From Sphingomonadaceae bacterium (GTDB lineage Bacteria > Pseudomonadota > Alphaproteobacteria > Sphingomonadales > Sphingomonadaceae), in contig JADZEQ010000001.1 in assembly GCA_020850455.1 (NCBI GenBank), forward strand, positions 339,298 through 403,297: 64,000 bases of DNA, read 5' to 3'. The translations under genes and the position numbers were made by a program. Below are positions 27,469 through 36,551 of the stretch, in pieces. The notes under the pieces were generated by a model. That model was not told where the DNA came from. It searched no databases and saw only the letters and a program-made list of their open reading frames with translations. How positions within the stretch are numbered: the first letter of the stretch is position 1; the number at the start of each line of letters is the position of its first letter.

Positions 27469-29580
27469 CTAACCGCCAAAGCTGTGACGGAGCGTCAGGA
27501 AGGTCGAAATATGGGTATTGCGTTCGCGCAATTCGGTGGCAACCGGGGTCGGGTTGCTGCGGTCGGGCGCGTAAAAAGTGCGCAGTCGGGTCTGCGGCAC
27601 ATCATTGATGTTCTGAACTTCGAGCCGCAAGGTGGTGCGCGGTGTGAAGCGCGCTTCGGCAAAGATATTTAGTTCGGGATAACGCGGGCGTCCTGCGTCA
27701 ATTTCACTACGCCGGAACACGGCGTTGCGTTGATGAAGGTGAAGGTCGACCCCCCATGCAAAACTGCGCAAATCATGGCGCAGGCCAAATTCCATGTTCC
27801 AGTTGTTGGAAAAGGAAAAGCGCCGCCCCTGCCCCGTATAAGGGTCGCGAACATTGGTGTCGCTAACCTCTCCATTAAAGGTGAAACGCACCCCATCAAG
27901 GCCAAGACGCGCCAGCGGAAGATCAAGATTGGTCGATAGGGTTAGGGAGGTGCCGCGCCCCAAATTACCCGGTGCATCCCCGCCGGACAGCAGCGGCACC
28001 CGATCCTGCAACAACGAGATGCGGTCATAAGCCAGACCAAATTGCACCCGTCCATCACCCAAAATCGGCCGTTCAATGGTCAGACGATATTCCCACGCCC
28101 GCTGCGGCAACAGGTCCGCATTACCGCCATCGACCCGGTCATTGCCAATATCTGCCGCGCCAACAAAGTCATCGAAATTGAGTTGGGCGACGGTGCGCGT
28201 CAAAATATTCTGGATGCGCCAGCCACCCCCCACGCGCCAATCGAGCGCGATGCGCGGTTTCAAAAAGCGCAGGCTGCGTTCTGCATCAGCATCGCCCGTC
28301 ACGGTAAGGCGAGAAAATTCGGCATTTAGGCCAAGGTCGAGCCGCAGGTTATCGGCAATCGCACGCCCACCATTCACGAATATTTCGCCGCGATATTCGC
28401 TGACCACGGCGCTATCAATGTCGAGCGGCACCGAAACCAAGCTGCCATTGGGCAATATGTTGAAAAAGGCGACATCGCTGTCGAGCCGATTAAATGCACC
28501 CTCCGCGCCCAATTCGACGCTCCAGCCACCCAGATTGCCGTGACTCCAGCTAAGGCGCGCCACCGCTTCATCGGTACGATTGGCAACATTTTGCAAAAAG
28601 CCGCCTTGCGACACGCCGGCAACAAAGGCCGTGCTGTCGGTATTCTGTCTATAATTGCTGGTACGATACAGGCCGACCAGCTTGATCCCGCCGCCGCCCA
28701 GCGGCCGCGTCACATCACCCCCGACTTCCCAAATATTGTTCTGCACCCGGTCGTTGAACGGCACCGACCGGGCATTGCCCAAAGCGTCGCGCACCGCGCT
28801 TGACTGGATCAGCGAAAATTCATTGCGTTCGTGGCGCAAATTGAGGTGCGCGCTGCGATTTTCACCACCATCAAATGCCCAATTGAACGTCGCGAATAAT
28901 TCCTCATCATGAATGTCATTCACCTTGCGGCGGAACTCCACCAAATCGCCGCTCGGCAGCGCCCGGACAGTATCGGTCCCTTCTTCCAGAAAGTCGGCAT
29001 TTTCATAGCCAATGGACGCACCAAAGGTAGAGCGCCCGCGTTGAAGGATCAGCGATACATTGCCGTCGGGGACGAGCGAGGCGTCATAATTGCGGTCGAT
29101 GCCCAATGTCAGCGTACCCGATAGCCCGCCAGCGTCATTCATGATGATATTGGCGACGCGTGGGCGCCCCGCATATTCAGCGCTAAACAATTCACCCGAC
29201 GCCACTTCTATGCGCTGCACACGCGATGCCGGGATGCGCGACAATATGGTTTGCAGCGAATCCGATTTGGACGAAGGGCGCGCGCCGTTAATGACGACAT
29301 TGCCCGCAGCGCCGCCAAAGCCGCGCACTTCATTGTCACCGCCGTCGAGTGCAAAGCCCGGTATCCGCTGCACCATGTCGAGCGCGGTGCCCGGCGCATA
29401 TTGGGTGAAATAGGCCGCCTGATATATCTGGCGACCATCGGCACCGGTGCTATTGTTCGCCGTGTCGCTGGCGGTGCTGTTGGCGGGCGGCCCATTGTCC
29501 TGCGCAGCGGCGGGGTCGCACCACGCCATCATCGCCAACATGCCCAAGGTTAGTCGTCCTGCTGCTTCTCGCGTCAACAT
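27469..29580 (-). CDS. TonB-dependent outer membrane receptor
   Basis: Outer-membrane protein of 703 residues. A signal peptide (LTLGMLAMMAWCDPAAAQ) precedes a plug domain with NEVRGFGGAAGNVVINGARP and RIPASRVQRIEV, then a beta-barrel of alternating strands to a C-terminal RHSFGG. No clear TonB box is visible between the signal peptide and the plug. The ligand is unknown. The start at 29580 is picked because GAGGAG lies 7 bases upstream; the ATG at 29586 would be too close to that site. A good promoter and a palindrome precede it. Confidence 0.9.
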   Translation of the reverse strand: MLTREAAGRLTLGMLAMMAWCDPAAAQDNGPPANSTASDTANNSTGADGRQIYQAAYFTQYAPGTALDMVQRIPGFALDGGDNEVRGFGGAAGNVVINGARPSSKSDSLQTILSRIPASRVQRIEVASGELFSAEYAGRPRVANIIMNDAGGLSGTLTLGIDRNYDASLVPDGNVSLILQRGRSTFGASIGYENADFLEEGTDTVRALPSGDLVEFRRKVNDIHDEELFATFNWAFDGGENRSAHLNLRHERNEFSLIQSSAVRDALGNARSVPFNDRVQNNIWEVGGDVTRPLGGGGIKLVGLYRTSNYRQNTDSTAFVAGVSQGGFLQNVANRTDEAVARLSWSHGNLGGWSVELGAEGAFNRLDSDVAFFNILPNGSLVSVPLDIDSAVVSEYRGEIFVNGGRAIADNLRLDLGLNAEFSRLTVTGDADAERSLRFLKPRIALDWRVGGGWRIQNILTRTVAQLNFDDFVGAADIGNDRVDGGNADLLPQRAWEYRLTIERPILGDGRVQFGLAYDRISLLQDRVPLLSGGDAPGNLGRGTSLTLSTNLDLPLARLGLDGVRFTFNGEVSDTNVRDPYTGQGRRFSFSNNWNMEFGLRHDLRSFAWGVDLHLHQRNAVFRRSEIDAGRPRYPELNIFAEARFTPRTTLRLEVQNINDVPQTRLRTFYAPDRSNPTPVATELRERNTHISTFLTLRHSFGG

Positions 29581-29617
29581 TGCCATGCTCCTCAATATCT
29601 ACTCTTGTAGTTTTGTT

Positions 29618-29627
29618 TACAGCTGTA
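29618..29627. promoter_or_regulatory. Palindrome (possible operator) in the TonB receptor 5' leader
   Basis: TACAGCTGTA is a perfect 10-bp palindrome, 9 bp downstream of the predicted -10 element and 38 bp before the start codon. Its position suits an operator for a repressor. Confidence 0.35.
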
Positions 29628-29635
29628 GGCAATGC

Positions 29636-29663
29636 GTATTATTTAAATCACACAGTCCGTCAA
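29636..29663 (-). promoter_or_regulatory. Probable sigma-70 promoter of the TonB receptor gene
   Basis: On the minus strand TTGACG (29663-29658) and TAATAC (29641-29636) are separated by 16 bases, close to the consensus. This is the best promoter-like sequence I found in the window. Confidence 0.6.
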
Positions 29664-29731
29664 ACCGTCCAGCGACGAAATGGTTGGAATGCGCGGTGAT
29701 TGGAAATGGCCCGACGACGATCCGCCGCTCT

Positions 29732-30478
29732 TTATGGCCCCACAATTTCAGTCAGTGACCAATATCGATTTGAAATGATCGGCTTTTGCGGATCCCCCGC
29801 TTCGCGGGTGACGATCCGCGCGCTGACCAGGAGACCCGTCGCCGGATCAATCTCATCATGGCGGGTACGCACCAACGTCACCGGCGGGCCACCACTGTCC
29901 GATGCTATGGTCAACCCCTGCTCGTCATGCCGTGCCAGATGTCCATTGGCCAAAGGTTGCAATTGCGTCGCAGGGATCGCCATATCGGCATAGAATAGCG
30001 CTTCACGCAATTCAGCGCTGCCCAATTCGCCGGGGCTGGTTGCATCCATGGCTGCCACAATCAGCGCAATATTGTCTGCGCCCAAAGCACCGACCGGCGG
30101 GGCGGCGGTATCGCTGCGGATGCTGAGCGTCCGACTGAGGGACAGAATACGCTCTACACTGAGCATTGGCCGCATAGCGGCGCGATATGCGGCACAGATT
30201 GCCCCTTCACCAGAACAATCCACATCACGCAGCCGGATGCTAACCTGCCAGCCATCACCATCCATGGCAAAACGCATGACATAGGATGACGCAAAGCTTG
30301 CAGCGCCACCGTTGGGCAAGCGTCGTTCATCACGAATGTCGATCCGGAGATCGCGGTCGACCGGCGGGGCCAATAGGATGCGTCGCATCCCCGTCGCATC
30401 CGCTTGCGCCGCCGACGGCCCGGCAAATGCCATGGCGCCGACCAGCGCGATGTGCCAGGTGGCTATGCCTAGTTTCAT
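29732..30478 (-). CDS. Exported protein of unknown function, coupled to heme A synthase
   Basis: Protein of 248 residues with a short signal peptide (ATWHIALVGAMAFAGPSAAQA). The mature part alternates predicted beta strands and has two close cysteines (DVDCSGEGAICA) that could form a disulfide. I recognise no family. The ATG at 30478 overlaps the stop of the heme A synthase gene as ATGA, so translation is coupled. A role in cytochrome oxidase or in periplasmic heme handling would be speculation. Confidence 0.7.
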   Translation of the reverse strand: MKLGIATWHIALVGAMAFAGPSAAQADATGMRRILLAPPVDRDLRIDIRDERRLPNGGAASFASSYVMRFAMDGDGWQVSIRLRDVDCSGEGAICAAYRAAMRPMLSVERILSLSRTLSIRSDTAAPPVGALGADNIALIVAAMDATSPGELGSAELREALFYADMAIPATQLQPLANGHLARHDEQGLTIASDSGGPPVTLVRTRHDEIDPATGLLVSARIVTREAGDPQKPIISNRYWSLTEIVGP

Positions 30479-31527
30479 TGAAGGCGCTGCATCGACGCGC
30501 CATAAGCGTGCGCGCACCATGTGCCGAGTGCCACCAACAGCGCCGCACAACCCTGATGCGCAACCGCGACGGTAATTTCCACCCCGGTCAGCAAGGTCGC
30601 GATACCGAGCATGATCTGTGTAGCGACCAGCGCCGCCAACACCCGTGCGGCGACCGGTGCGTGCCGGCGCACCCGATAAGCGAGCCAGCAAAGCCCCGTC
30701 GCCGCTGCCCATGCCCACCAGCGGTGCAGAAATTGCACGACCACCGGGTTATTGACCGCCGCATCCCAAATGCCATGGGCGATGGGGGTCGCCGCAGGGA
30801 AAATTTCCCCGCCCATCAAGGGCCAAGTGTCAAAGGCAAAACCAGCGTTCAGCCCGGCCGTAAACGCGCCCCAGATGATTTGGATGGCAAGGACTATGAG
30901 CACCAGCGCCGGCGCTAGACGGAGCCGGGGGCGCACCGCCAACCCCCGCCGCAACAGCGCCATATCGCGCGCCGTCCATACAATTGCTGCCAATATCACC
31001 AGCGCCAGTCCAAGGTGGGTCGCCAGCCGAAAATGCGACACATCTGTGCGCCCGACGAGGCCGGAAACCACCATCCACCAGCCGACCACCCCTTGCATGC
31101 CGCCCAGCGCCAAAATCAGCAACAAACGTCGTCCGAAACCCGCCGGAATCATACGCCGCCATGCGAAAAGGAGCAGCGGCAGCCCAAAGACGACACCAAT
31201 TGCTCGCGCCAGCAAGCGGTGAAAAAACTCCCAGAAAAAAATCGCCTTAAAGGCGGCCAAATCCATCGAGCGATTGACCGTCTGAAACTCCGTCGTTTGC
31301 TGATAGAGCGCAAATTCACGCAACCAATCGGCGTGATTGAGCGGCGGAATCGCGCCGCTTACCGGGTTCCACTGGGTAATCGACAGTCCCGATTCAGTCA
31401 GCCGGGTAATGCCCCCCACCACTACCATCGCCACGACCAGCGCTGCGCAAACGAGCAACCAATAGAGGATAAGGTCGGGCCGCGCCCTGCCCAGAGCACC
31501 AGATGACGGGATGGTTGGATTGGTCAT
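30475..31527 (-). CDS. ctaA: Heme A synthase, COX15/CtaA type 2
   Basis: Membrane enzyme of 350 residues that oxidises the methyl group of heme O to make heme A for aa3-type cytochrome oxidase. About eight helices are predicted. The four histidines of the two heme sites are visible in EFFHRLLAR, ATHLGLA, FLHRWWAWA and VAHQGCAA. The N-terminal GGITRLTESGLSITQW is typical of the COX15 clade. It is transcribed away from the MerC gene and coupled downstream to a small exported protein. Confidence 0.94.
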   Translation of the reverse strand: MTNPTIPSSGALGRARPDLILYWLLVCAALVVAMVVVGGITRLTESGLSITQWNPVSGAIPPLNHADWLREFALYQQTTEFQTVNRSMDLAAFKAIFFWEFFHRLLARAIGVVFGLPLLLFAWRRMIPAGFGRRLLLILALGGMQGVVGWWMVVSGLVGRTDVSHFRLATHLGLALVILAAIVWTARDMALLRRGLAVRPRLRLAPALVLIVLAIQIIWGAFTAGLNAGFAFDTWPLMGGEIFPAATPIAHGIWDAAVNNPVVVQFLHRWWAWAAATGLCWLAYRVRRHAPVAARVLAALVATQIMLGIATLLTGVEITVAVAHQGCAALLVALGTWCAHAYGASMQRLQ

Positions 31528-31735
31528 GCCGCTCTATTCGCGCATGCACGCGCTTAGGCAAGCGTGATTTCATGCGGGTCACGCCATGATGTTTCCAATG
31601 TTATGTTGTATCCTTAACCCGGCTGTGGCACTATGCAGCCTTGCCGCATGCACGCCCGCTGATTCGTGGGTCGGCTGCGTCTGGCATAGGGGCGGCGTTT
31701 CACCCCCTTGGTTTTGACGGAGTTTGACGGCGAAT

Positions 31736-32149
31736 ATGGTTCGATCTGAACAGCCTTGGCGACATTGGGCTCGCACGCGCTGGGCCGATCATCTGGGGAT
31801 CGGGGTTGCCGCGCTATGCGCAGCCCACTGCATCACCACCGCCATCGTCGTCACCGCGCTGGCCAGCTTTGCCGGTGTCTTCCTGAACCCCGCCATCCAT
31901 GAAATTGGGCTGGTCATCGCCATTTTGCTCGGTTTTTTTGCCCTCGGCTATGGCGTGATGCGCCATGGCTATATGATGCCCTTTGCCACCGGCTGCTTCG
32001 GGCTAGGCATTATGGCGGGCACACTCAGCCTGCCGCATGGCGATGTCGAAATGGCCGCCAATCTGGTCGGGCTGATGGTGCTGGCATTGGGCCATGACCT
32101 CAACGTCCGGGCCGAATCGCGTATCGCCGTTTCCATCCCTATTGCCTGA
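31736..32149 (+). CDS. MerC-domain membrane protein
   Basis: Protein of 137 residues with four hydrophobic helices. It carries the MerC-type metal-binding segment CAAHC on helix 1 (ALCAAHCITTAIVV) and a second histidine-rich part (RHGYMMPF). MerC proteins move mercury or other soft metals across the membrane. The neighbouring downstream gene is a Fur-family (Zur-like) regulator, so a role in zinc or a related metal is at least as plausible as mercury. The start at 31736 follows a GGAG by 12 bases; a TTG 4 codons upstream is a weaker choice. Confidence 0.8.
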   Translation: MVRSEQPWRHWARTRWADHLGIGVAALCAAHCITTAIVVTALASFAGVFLNPAIHEIGLVIAILLGFFALGYGVMRHGYMMPFATGCFGLGIMAGTLSLPHGDVEMAANLVGLMVLALGHDLNVRAESRIAVSIPIA

Positions 32150-32208
32150 GCACGCGCCGCGCCGCATTCGCGCTTGATGCGGCGCATCTAGCAGCCTATT
32201 TTACCAAC

Positions 32209-32670
32209 ATGTCGGCCGCCCACCATCATCATGATCAGCATGGCGATGCTTTGTACGCCAGCGCCCGCGACGTGCTCGAAGCAGCGGGGGAGCAATGGAC
32301 GGACATGCGCGCCGCCATTTTTGCGGCGGTCGCGGCAGAGGGGAAGCCGGTTTCGGCCTATGATGTGGCGGACAAAGTGTCGGCCATGCGCGGGCGACGG
32401 GTTGCTCCCAACAGCGTTTACCGCATCCTTGACCTGTTCGTTGCCAATAATCTGGTGCGGCGGATTGAATCGGCCAATGCCTTTATCGCCAACAGCCACC
32501 CCGGCTGCGTCCATGATTGTATTTTCCTGATCTGCGACAGTTGCGGACAGGCAACGCATGTCGATGATGATAAAATCGCCCAGAATGTTCGTTCTCTCGC
32601 CAGCCAGTCGGGCTTTGCGCCCGCCCAACCGGTGATTGAGGTGCGCGGCACCTGTGCGGATTGTGACTGA
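32209..32670 (+). CDS. Fur-family transcriptional regulator, Zur-like
   Basis: Protein of 153 residues. A His-rich N-terminal tail (AAHHHHDQH) precedes a winged helix (ARDVLEAAGEQWTDMRAAIF ... GRRVAPNSVYRILDLF) and a dimerisation domain with structural-zinc cysteine pairs CDSC and CADC. The DNA-binding and C-terminal layout fits Zur better than Fur, and the MerC gene 60 bp upstream fits a zinc- or metal-responsive pair. Which metal it senses is not proven by the sequence. Confidence 0.85.
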   Translation: MSAAHHHHDQHGDALYASARDVLEAAGEQWTDMRAAIFAAVAAEGKPVSAYDVADKVSAMRGRRVAPNSVYRILDLFVANNLVRRIESANAFIANSHPGCVHDCIFLICDSCGQATHVDDDKIAQNVRSLASQSGFAPAQPVIEVRGTCADCD

Positions 32671-32814
32671 TTTGTCCAATATCTGACCGGCAACAGTCGG
32701 CAGATTGGGGCAGAGCCCTTGTCAAGGGTCGCGCATAAAGCTTTGTTTTGCTTTGTAAGCTTTCATTCACATTGGCTGCAATAGGCAGGTGGCTACGTAA
32801 ACAGGGAGGCAAAT

Positions 32815-33510
32815 ATGTTCCAATTTTCGAAATTCCCCGCTGCAAAGGCGCTGGGCCGGATGGCTGCCTGTGTTGGCGTTGTCGCCGTACCGGGCATCGC
32901 CGAAGCGGCGGACTATAGCCCGGTCCGAACCTATCGGGTGGAAGCGCAGAGCGACTATTGGGTCGATTTGAACCTGTGCAATAATCCGGTGGTCGTCGAC
33001 ATGCGCGGGGATGGCGACACAGACGTCGATTTCTGGATTTATGACAACCGGAATAATCAGGTTTTTTCCGATGTCGACATGGATGATAATTCGGTGGTGA
33101 CGTTGAATCCGCCGGTCAGCGGCGGGCGCTGTGTCATCTATCGCCTGAAAATGCATAATTATGGCAATGTGTGGAACGGGGTTCAGATCCGCGTCGGCGA
33201 CAATAATACCAATGGCGACGCGCCGAGTGTCGGCACCTATCGGGTGGAGGCAAACCGCGACTTTTGGGTTGACCTCAACCTCTGCCGCACCAGCGCGCGG
33301 ATCGAAATTGCCGGGGATGGCGACACCGACGTCGATTATACCATCTATGACAATAACAACCGCGTCGTGGCACAGGATCTGGCGCTTAATGATCGCGCCA
33401 ATTTCAACCTGTCGGTCAATGCGCGCGGCGGATGCCGTCCGTACCGTCTGAAACTCAACAATCTGGGCAATGTCTGGAATCAGGTGACGGTGACCATCTG
33501 GGAATATTGA
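32815..33510 (+). CDS. Secreted protein with two tandem PPC-like domains, function unknown
   Basis: Protein of 231 residues with a signal peptide (cleavage near residue 32, GIAEA). The mature part is two copies of a domain of about 90 residues, at 39-128 and 141-229. Each contains TYRVEA, WVDLNLC, the acidic GDGDTDVD run and VWN near its end, and each has two cysteines (55/106 and 157/207). GDGDTDVDFWIYDN resembles pre-peptidase C-terminal (PPC) domains, which bind calcium or carbohydrate in secreted enzymes, but no enzyme domain is attached. It has a GGGAGG ribosome-binding site and its own terminator, so it is a single-gene unit. Confidence 0.75.
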   Translation: MFQFSKFPAAKALGRMAACVGVVAVPGIAEAADYSPVRTYRVEAQSDYWVDLNLCNNPVVVDMRGDGDTDVDFWIYDNRNNQVFSDVDMDDNSVVTLNPPVSGGRCVIYRLKMHNYGNVWNGVQIRVGDNNTNGDAPSVGTYRVEANRDFWVDLNLCRTSARIEIAGDGDTDVDYTIYDNNNRVVAQDLALNDRANFNLSVNARGGCRPYRLKLNNLGNVWNQVTVTIWEY

Positions 33511-33528
33511 TTTCCTACCATCGATAAC

Positions 33529-33571
33529 ATGGGGTCGGTCGGGGTCTGCGCCCTTACCGACCCCATTTTTT
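33529..33571 (+). terminator. Rho-independent terminator after the duplicated-domain gene
   Basis: ATGGGGTCGGT (33529-33539) pairs with ACCGACCCCAT (33556-33566), an 11-bp stem followed by six T. It sits 18 bp after the stop and ends 28 bp before the dxs start. Confidence 0.9.
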
Positions 33572-33599
33572 GTTCGACGTTTTTGGTTCGACAGGACCG

Positions 33600-35561
33600 A
33601 TGGCAAAGGGTAAATCACGGCGCATGACCGCCCAGAATAGTCCCGAACGGCCCCACACCCCCCTGCTCGATAGTGTCGATGTTCCGGCCGATTTGCGCAA
33701 AATCGCGCCCGAACAATTGCGCCAATTGGCCGATGAATTGCGGACAGAGGTTATCGCTGCGGTTGGCACCACCGGCGGACATTTGGGCAGTGGCCTTGGC
33801 GTCGTCGAACTGACGACCGCCATCCATTATGTGTTCAACACCCCCGATGATAAATTGGTGTGGGACGTTGGCCACCAATGTTACCCGCACAAGATATTGA
33901 CCGGACGGCGGGACCGCATCCGCACGCTGCGCCAAGGCGGCGGACTGTCAGGATTCACCAAGCGCAGTGAAAGCGAATATGACCCCTTTGGCGCGGCGCA
34001 CAGTTCCACCAGCATATCCGCCGCTTTGGGTTTTGCCATTGCCAACCAATTGTCGGGCGCGCCGGGCAAAGGGATTGCGGTGATCGGCGATGGGTCGATG
34101 TCAGCCGGCATGGCCTATGAGGCGATGAATAATGCCGCTGCGGCGGGCAATCGTTTGGTCGTCATATTGAACGATAATGACATGTCGATTGCCCCGCCGG
34201 TGGGTGGCCTGTCGGCCTATCTTGCGCGGCTCGTCTCCTCCCGCCCATTTTTGTCGTTGCGCGAAGTTGCCAAGCGCATTTCGCGCCGCCTGCCCGAACC
34301 CTTGCATATCGCCGCGCGCAAGACCGACGAATTTGCCCGCGGCATGGCGATGGGCGGCACCTTGTTTGAGGAGCTGGGCTTTTATTATGTCGGGCCGATT
34401 GATGGCCACAACCTCGACCACCTCATCCCCGTGCTTGAAAATGTCCGCGACGCGGCGGAGGGGCCGTGCCTCGTCCATGTCGTCACCAAAAAGGGCAAGG
34501 GCTATGCCCCGGCAGAAAATAGCGCCGACAAATATCATGGCGTGCAGAAATTCAACGTCGTTACCGGCGAACAGGTAAAGGGGCCGGCGGGGCCACCCGC
34601 CTATCAAAATGTCTTTGGTGATGCGCTCGCCGACCTGGCCGACAGCGATGACAAAATCGTCGCCATCACCGCTGCCATGCCCTCGGGCACCGGGGTGGAC
34701 CGTTTTGCCAAGCGCCACCCGACGCGCAGCTTTGACGTTGGCATTGCCGAACAACATGCGGTGACATTTGCCGCTGGCCTCGCCGCACAGGGCATGCGCC
34801 CATTTTGCGCCATCTATTCGACATTTCTGCAACGTGCCTATGATCAGGTGGTGCATGATGTCGCGATCCAGAATCTGCCCGTCCGTTTTGCGATGGACCG
34901 CGCTGGACTGGTCGGGGCAGATGGCGCGACGCATGCGGGCAGTTTTGACCTAGCCTATCTCTGCGCGCTGCCCAATTTCGTCGTTATGGCCCCGGCAGAT
35001 GAAGCGGAATTGGTGCATATGACCTATACCGCCGCCTGTCACGACAGCAGCCCCATCGCCTTTCGCTATCCGCGCGGTGGCGGCATTGGCATCCCCCTGC
35101 CCACCACCCCCGAACGGCTGGAAATTGGCAAGGGCCGCATGGTGCGGGAGGGTAAGAAAATTGCGATATTGTCGCTCGGCACCCGCTTGGCAGAGGCGCA
35201 AAAGGCCGCCGATGAACTGGAAGCGCGCGGGCTTTCGACCAGCGTTGCCGACCTGCGCTTTGCCAAGCCGCTCGATGAAGCGCTGATCCGCCGCCTGCTC
35301 ACCACGCATGAAGTTTGCGTGACGATAGAGGAAGGCAGCGTCGGCGGCATGGGCGCGCATGTGCTGACATTAGCGAGCGATCTGGGGCTGATTGATGCTG
35401 GGCTGAAATTGCGCACCATGCGCCTGCCCGACCATTTTCAGGATCAGGACGCACCCGACAAGCAATATGATGCGGCGCGGCTCAACGCACCGCACATCGT
35501 CGAAACCGTGCTCAGCGCGCTACGCCACAATAGCACGGGGGTGGAGGAAGCGCGGGCTTAG
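33600..35561 (+). CDS. dxs: 1-deoxy-D-xylulose-5-phosphate synthase
   Basis: First enzyme of the MEP isoprenoid pathway, joining pyruvate and glyceraldehyde 3-phosphate. It shows the thiamine diphosphate site [15 protein letters not shown], the early [17 protein letters not shown], the pyrimidine-side segment [18 protein letters not shown] and the conserved RYPRGGG. The start at 33600 (653 residues) has an AGGA site 4 bases upstream; an ATG at 33624 would give 645 residues and match the usual family N terminus more closely. A hairpin spans the stop codon. Confidence 0.97.
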   Translation: MAKGKSRRMTAQNSPERPHTPLLDSVDVPADLRKIAPEQLRQLADELRTEVIAAVGTTGGHLGSGLGVVELTTAIHYVFNTPDDKLVWDVGHQCYPHKILTGRRDRIRTLRQGGGLSGFTKRSESEYDPFGAAHSSTSISAALGFAIANQLSGAPGKGIAVIGDGSMSAGMAYEAMNNAAAAGNRLVVILNDNDMSIAPPVGGLSAYLARLVSSRPFLSLREVAKRISRRLPEPLHIAARKTDEFARGMAMGGTLFEELGFYYVGPIDGHNLDHLIPVLENVRDAAEGPCLVHVVTKKGKGYAPAENSADKYHGVQKFNVVTGEQVKGPAGPPAYQNVFGDALADLADSDDKIVAITAAMPSGTGVDRFAKRHPTRSFDVGIAEQHAVTFAAGLAAQGMRPFCAIYSTFLQRAYDQVVHDVAIQNLPVRFAMDRAGLVGADGATHAGSFDLAYLCALPNFVVMAPADEAELVHMTYTAACHDSSPIAFRYPRGGGIGIPLPTTPERLEIGKGRMVREGKKIAILSLGTRLAEAQKAADELEARGLSTSVADLRFAKPLDEALIRRLLTTHEVCVTIEEGSVGGMGAHVLTLASDLGLIDAGLKLRTMRLPDHFQDQDAPDKQYDAARLNAPHIVETVLSALRHNSTGVEEARA

Positions 35562-35566
35562 CCCGC
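35552..35566. terminator. Hairpin across the dxs stop codon, weak terminator
   Basis: GCGGGC (35552-35557) and GCCCGC (35561-35566) form a perfect 6-bp stem with loop TTA, containing the TAG stop. There is no T-run, so it may only slow convergent transcription from the DUF3035 gene, which ends at 35578. Confidence 0.35.
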
Positions 35567-35577
35567 CATCGCAAAAC

Positions 35578-36018
35578 CTAAGGCGTTGGGCTGGCTGCAG
35601 CCGGTTGCCCGGCGGTTGCCTGGGCATATTGTCCCGCACCTGCTGGCGCGACCAAAATATCGCGCGTCACCGTTCCCTTGTTCACCACAAAGGTTTGGGG
35701 GTCCCCGACCGAGGAACGGATGCCCGCTTCGCTGCGCGCAGCGCCAGCGGCAATGAGCATCGATATTTCGGTGGGGCTGCGCGGGGCGGGCCCGCCAAAC
35801 AGCGCCTGCAGCGTCTGTTCCGCCGCCGATTCACTGGTCGATTGCGGTGTGCCCGGCGTCGGCGGGGTCAGCGCATAATCGGGTGGTACGACCAACGGTG
35901 CAGCGCGCGTCACCGCATATTCGTCGGGACTTTGGCGATTGAACAGACCGGTCGAACCGCATGCCGACAATAGCAGCGCCGAACCCATGGCCCCGGCAAT
36001 CAAAAATTTGCGCATCAT
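35578..36018 (-). CDS. DUF3035 lipoprotein
   Basis: Outer- or inner-membrane lipoprotein of 146 residues. The lipobox LLLSACGS places the lipidated cysteine at about residue 20. The rest is low-complexity and Pro/Ala-rich with a short helical patch (EISMLIAAGAARSEAGIRSS), matching the DUF3035 family. Function unknown. The ATG at 36018 overlaps the lspA stop, an apt pairing because LspA processes lipoproteins. Confidence 0.8.
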   Translation of the reverse strand: MMRKFLIAGAMGSALLLSACGSTGLFNRQSPDEYAVTRAAPLVVPPDYALTPPTPGTPQSTSESAAEQTLQALFGGPAPRSPTEISMLIAAGAARSEAGIRSSVGDPQTFVVNKGTVTRDILVAPAGAGQYAQATAGQPAAASPTP

Positions 36019-36551
36019 TCGCCTTTCGCTTCGGGGGCGGCATCTGCCGCCGTAACATTTTGCCCCGCCGCCTTTTCGCGCAAGAGGAGCGCGCGTGCAA
36101 CCAAAAGCAGCACGCCGATGGTAATTGCCGCATCCGCGACATTGAAAATCAGAAAGGGGCGGAAATCCCCGAAATGGAGGTCGGCATAATCGATGACATA
36201 GCCGAGCCGCGTCCGGTCGATAATATTGCCAATCGCCCCGCCCAGTACCAGCGCCAGCGCCAGCGCATCGCCGCGCCGCGTCTCCCGCCACATCCAGATA
36301 GCAACACCGGTTGCAACCGCGCAGGTCAGCGCGACGAGCAGCCAGCGTTGCACATCGCTCGACGCCGACAGCGCGCCAAAGCTGATGCCGTCATTTTGCG
36401 CCCAGGTAAGGTTGAAGATCGGCAAGAGCTGGATTTGCCCGTGCGTCATCAGGTCGATGGGGCCGGCCATCAGCCATTTGACGAACTGGTCAGCCACCAC
36501 CACCAATGCGGCGAGGATCAGCCCCATTTTGCCATATCTGGTCGCCATCAT
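36015..36551 (-). CDS. lspA: Lipoprotein signal peptidase (signal peptidase II)
   Basis: Membrane aspartyl protease of 178 residues with four helices that cleaves the signal peptide of diacylglyceryl-prolipoproteins. The two catalytic aspartates lie in GNIIDRTRLGYVIDY and FNVADAAI. The start at 36551 overlaps the ileS stop by one base (TGATG). The ileS-lspA order is common in bacteria. Confidence 0.96.
   Translation of the reverse strand: MMATRYGKMGLILAALVVVADQFVKWLMAGPIDLMTHGQIQLLPIFNLTWAQNDGISFGALSASSDVQRWLLVALTCAVATGVAIWMWRETRRGDALALALVLGGAIGNIIDRTRLGYVIDYADLHFGDFRPFLIFNVADAAITIGVLLLVARALLLREKAAGQNVTAADAAPEAKGE

Noticed and set aside
27469..29580. TonB receptor as part of a carbohydrate or siderophore cluster
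   Set aside because: Its neighbours are ribosomal genes and heme A synthase with an unknown protein; no transport, regulator or enzyme genes for a substrate are adjacent.
31596..31613. Zur box upstream of the MerC gene
   Set aside because: AATGTTAT occurs as a left half but the right half does not mirror it, so the palindrome is too weak to call.
32716..32728. CCCTTG-T-CAAGGG hairpin as terminator of the Fur-family gene
   Set aside because: The stem is good but no T-run follows, so it may be an operator or a chance repeat.
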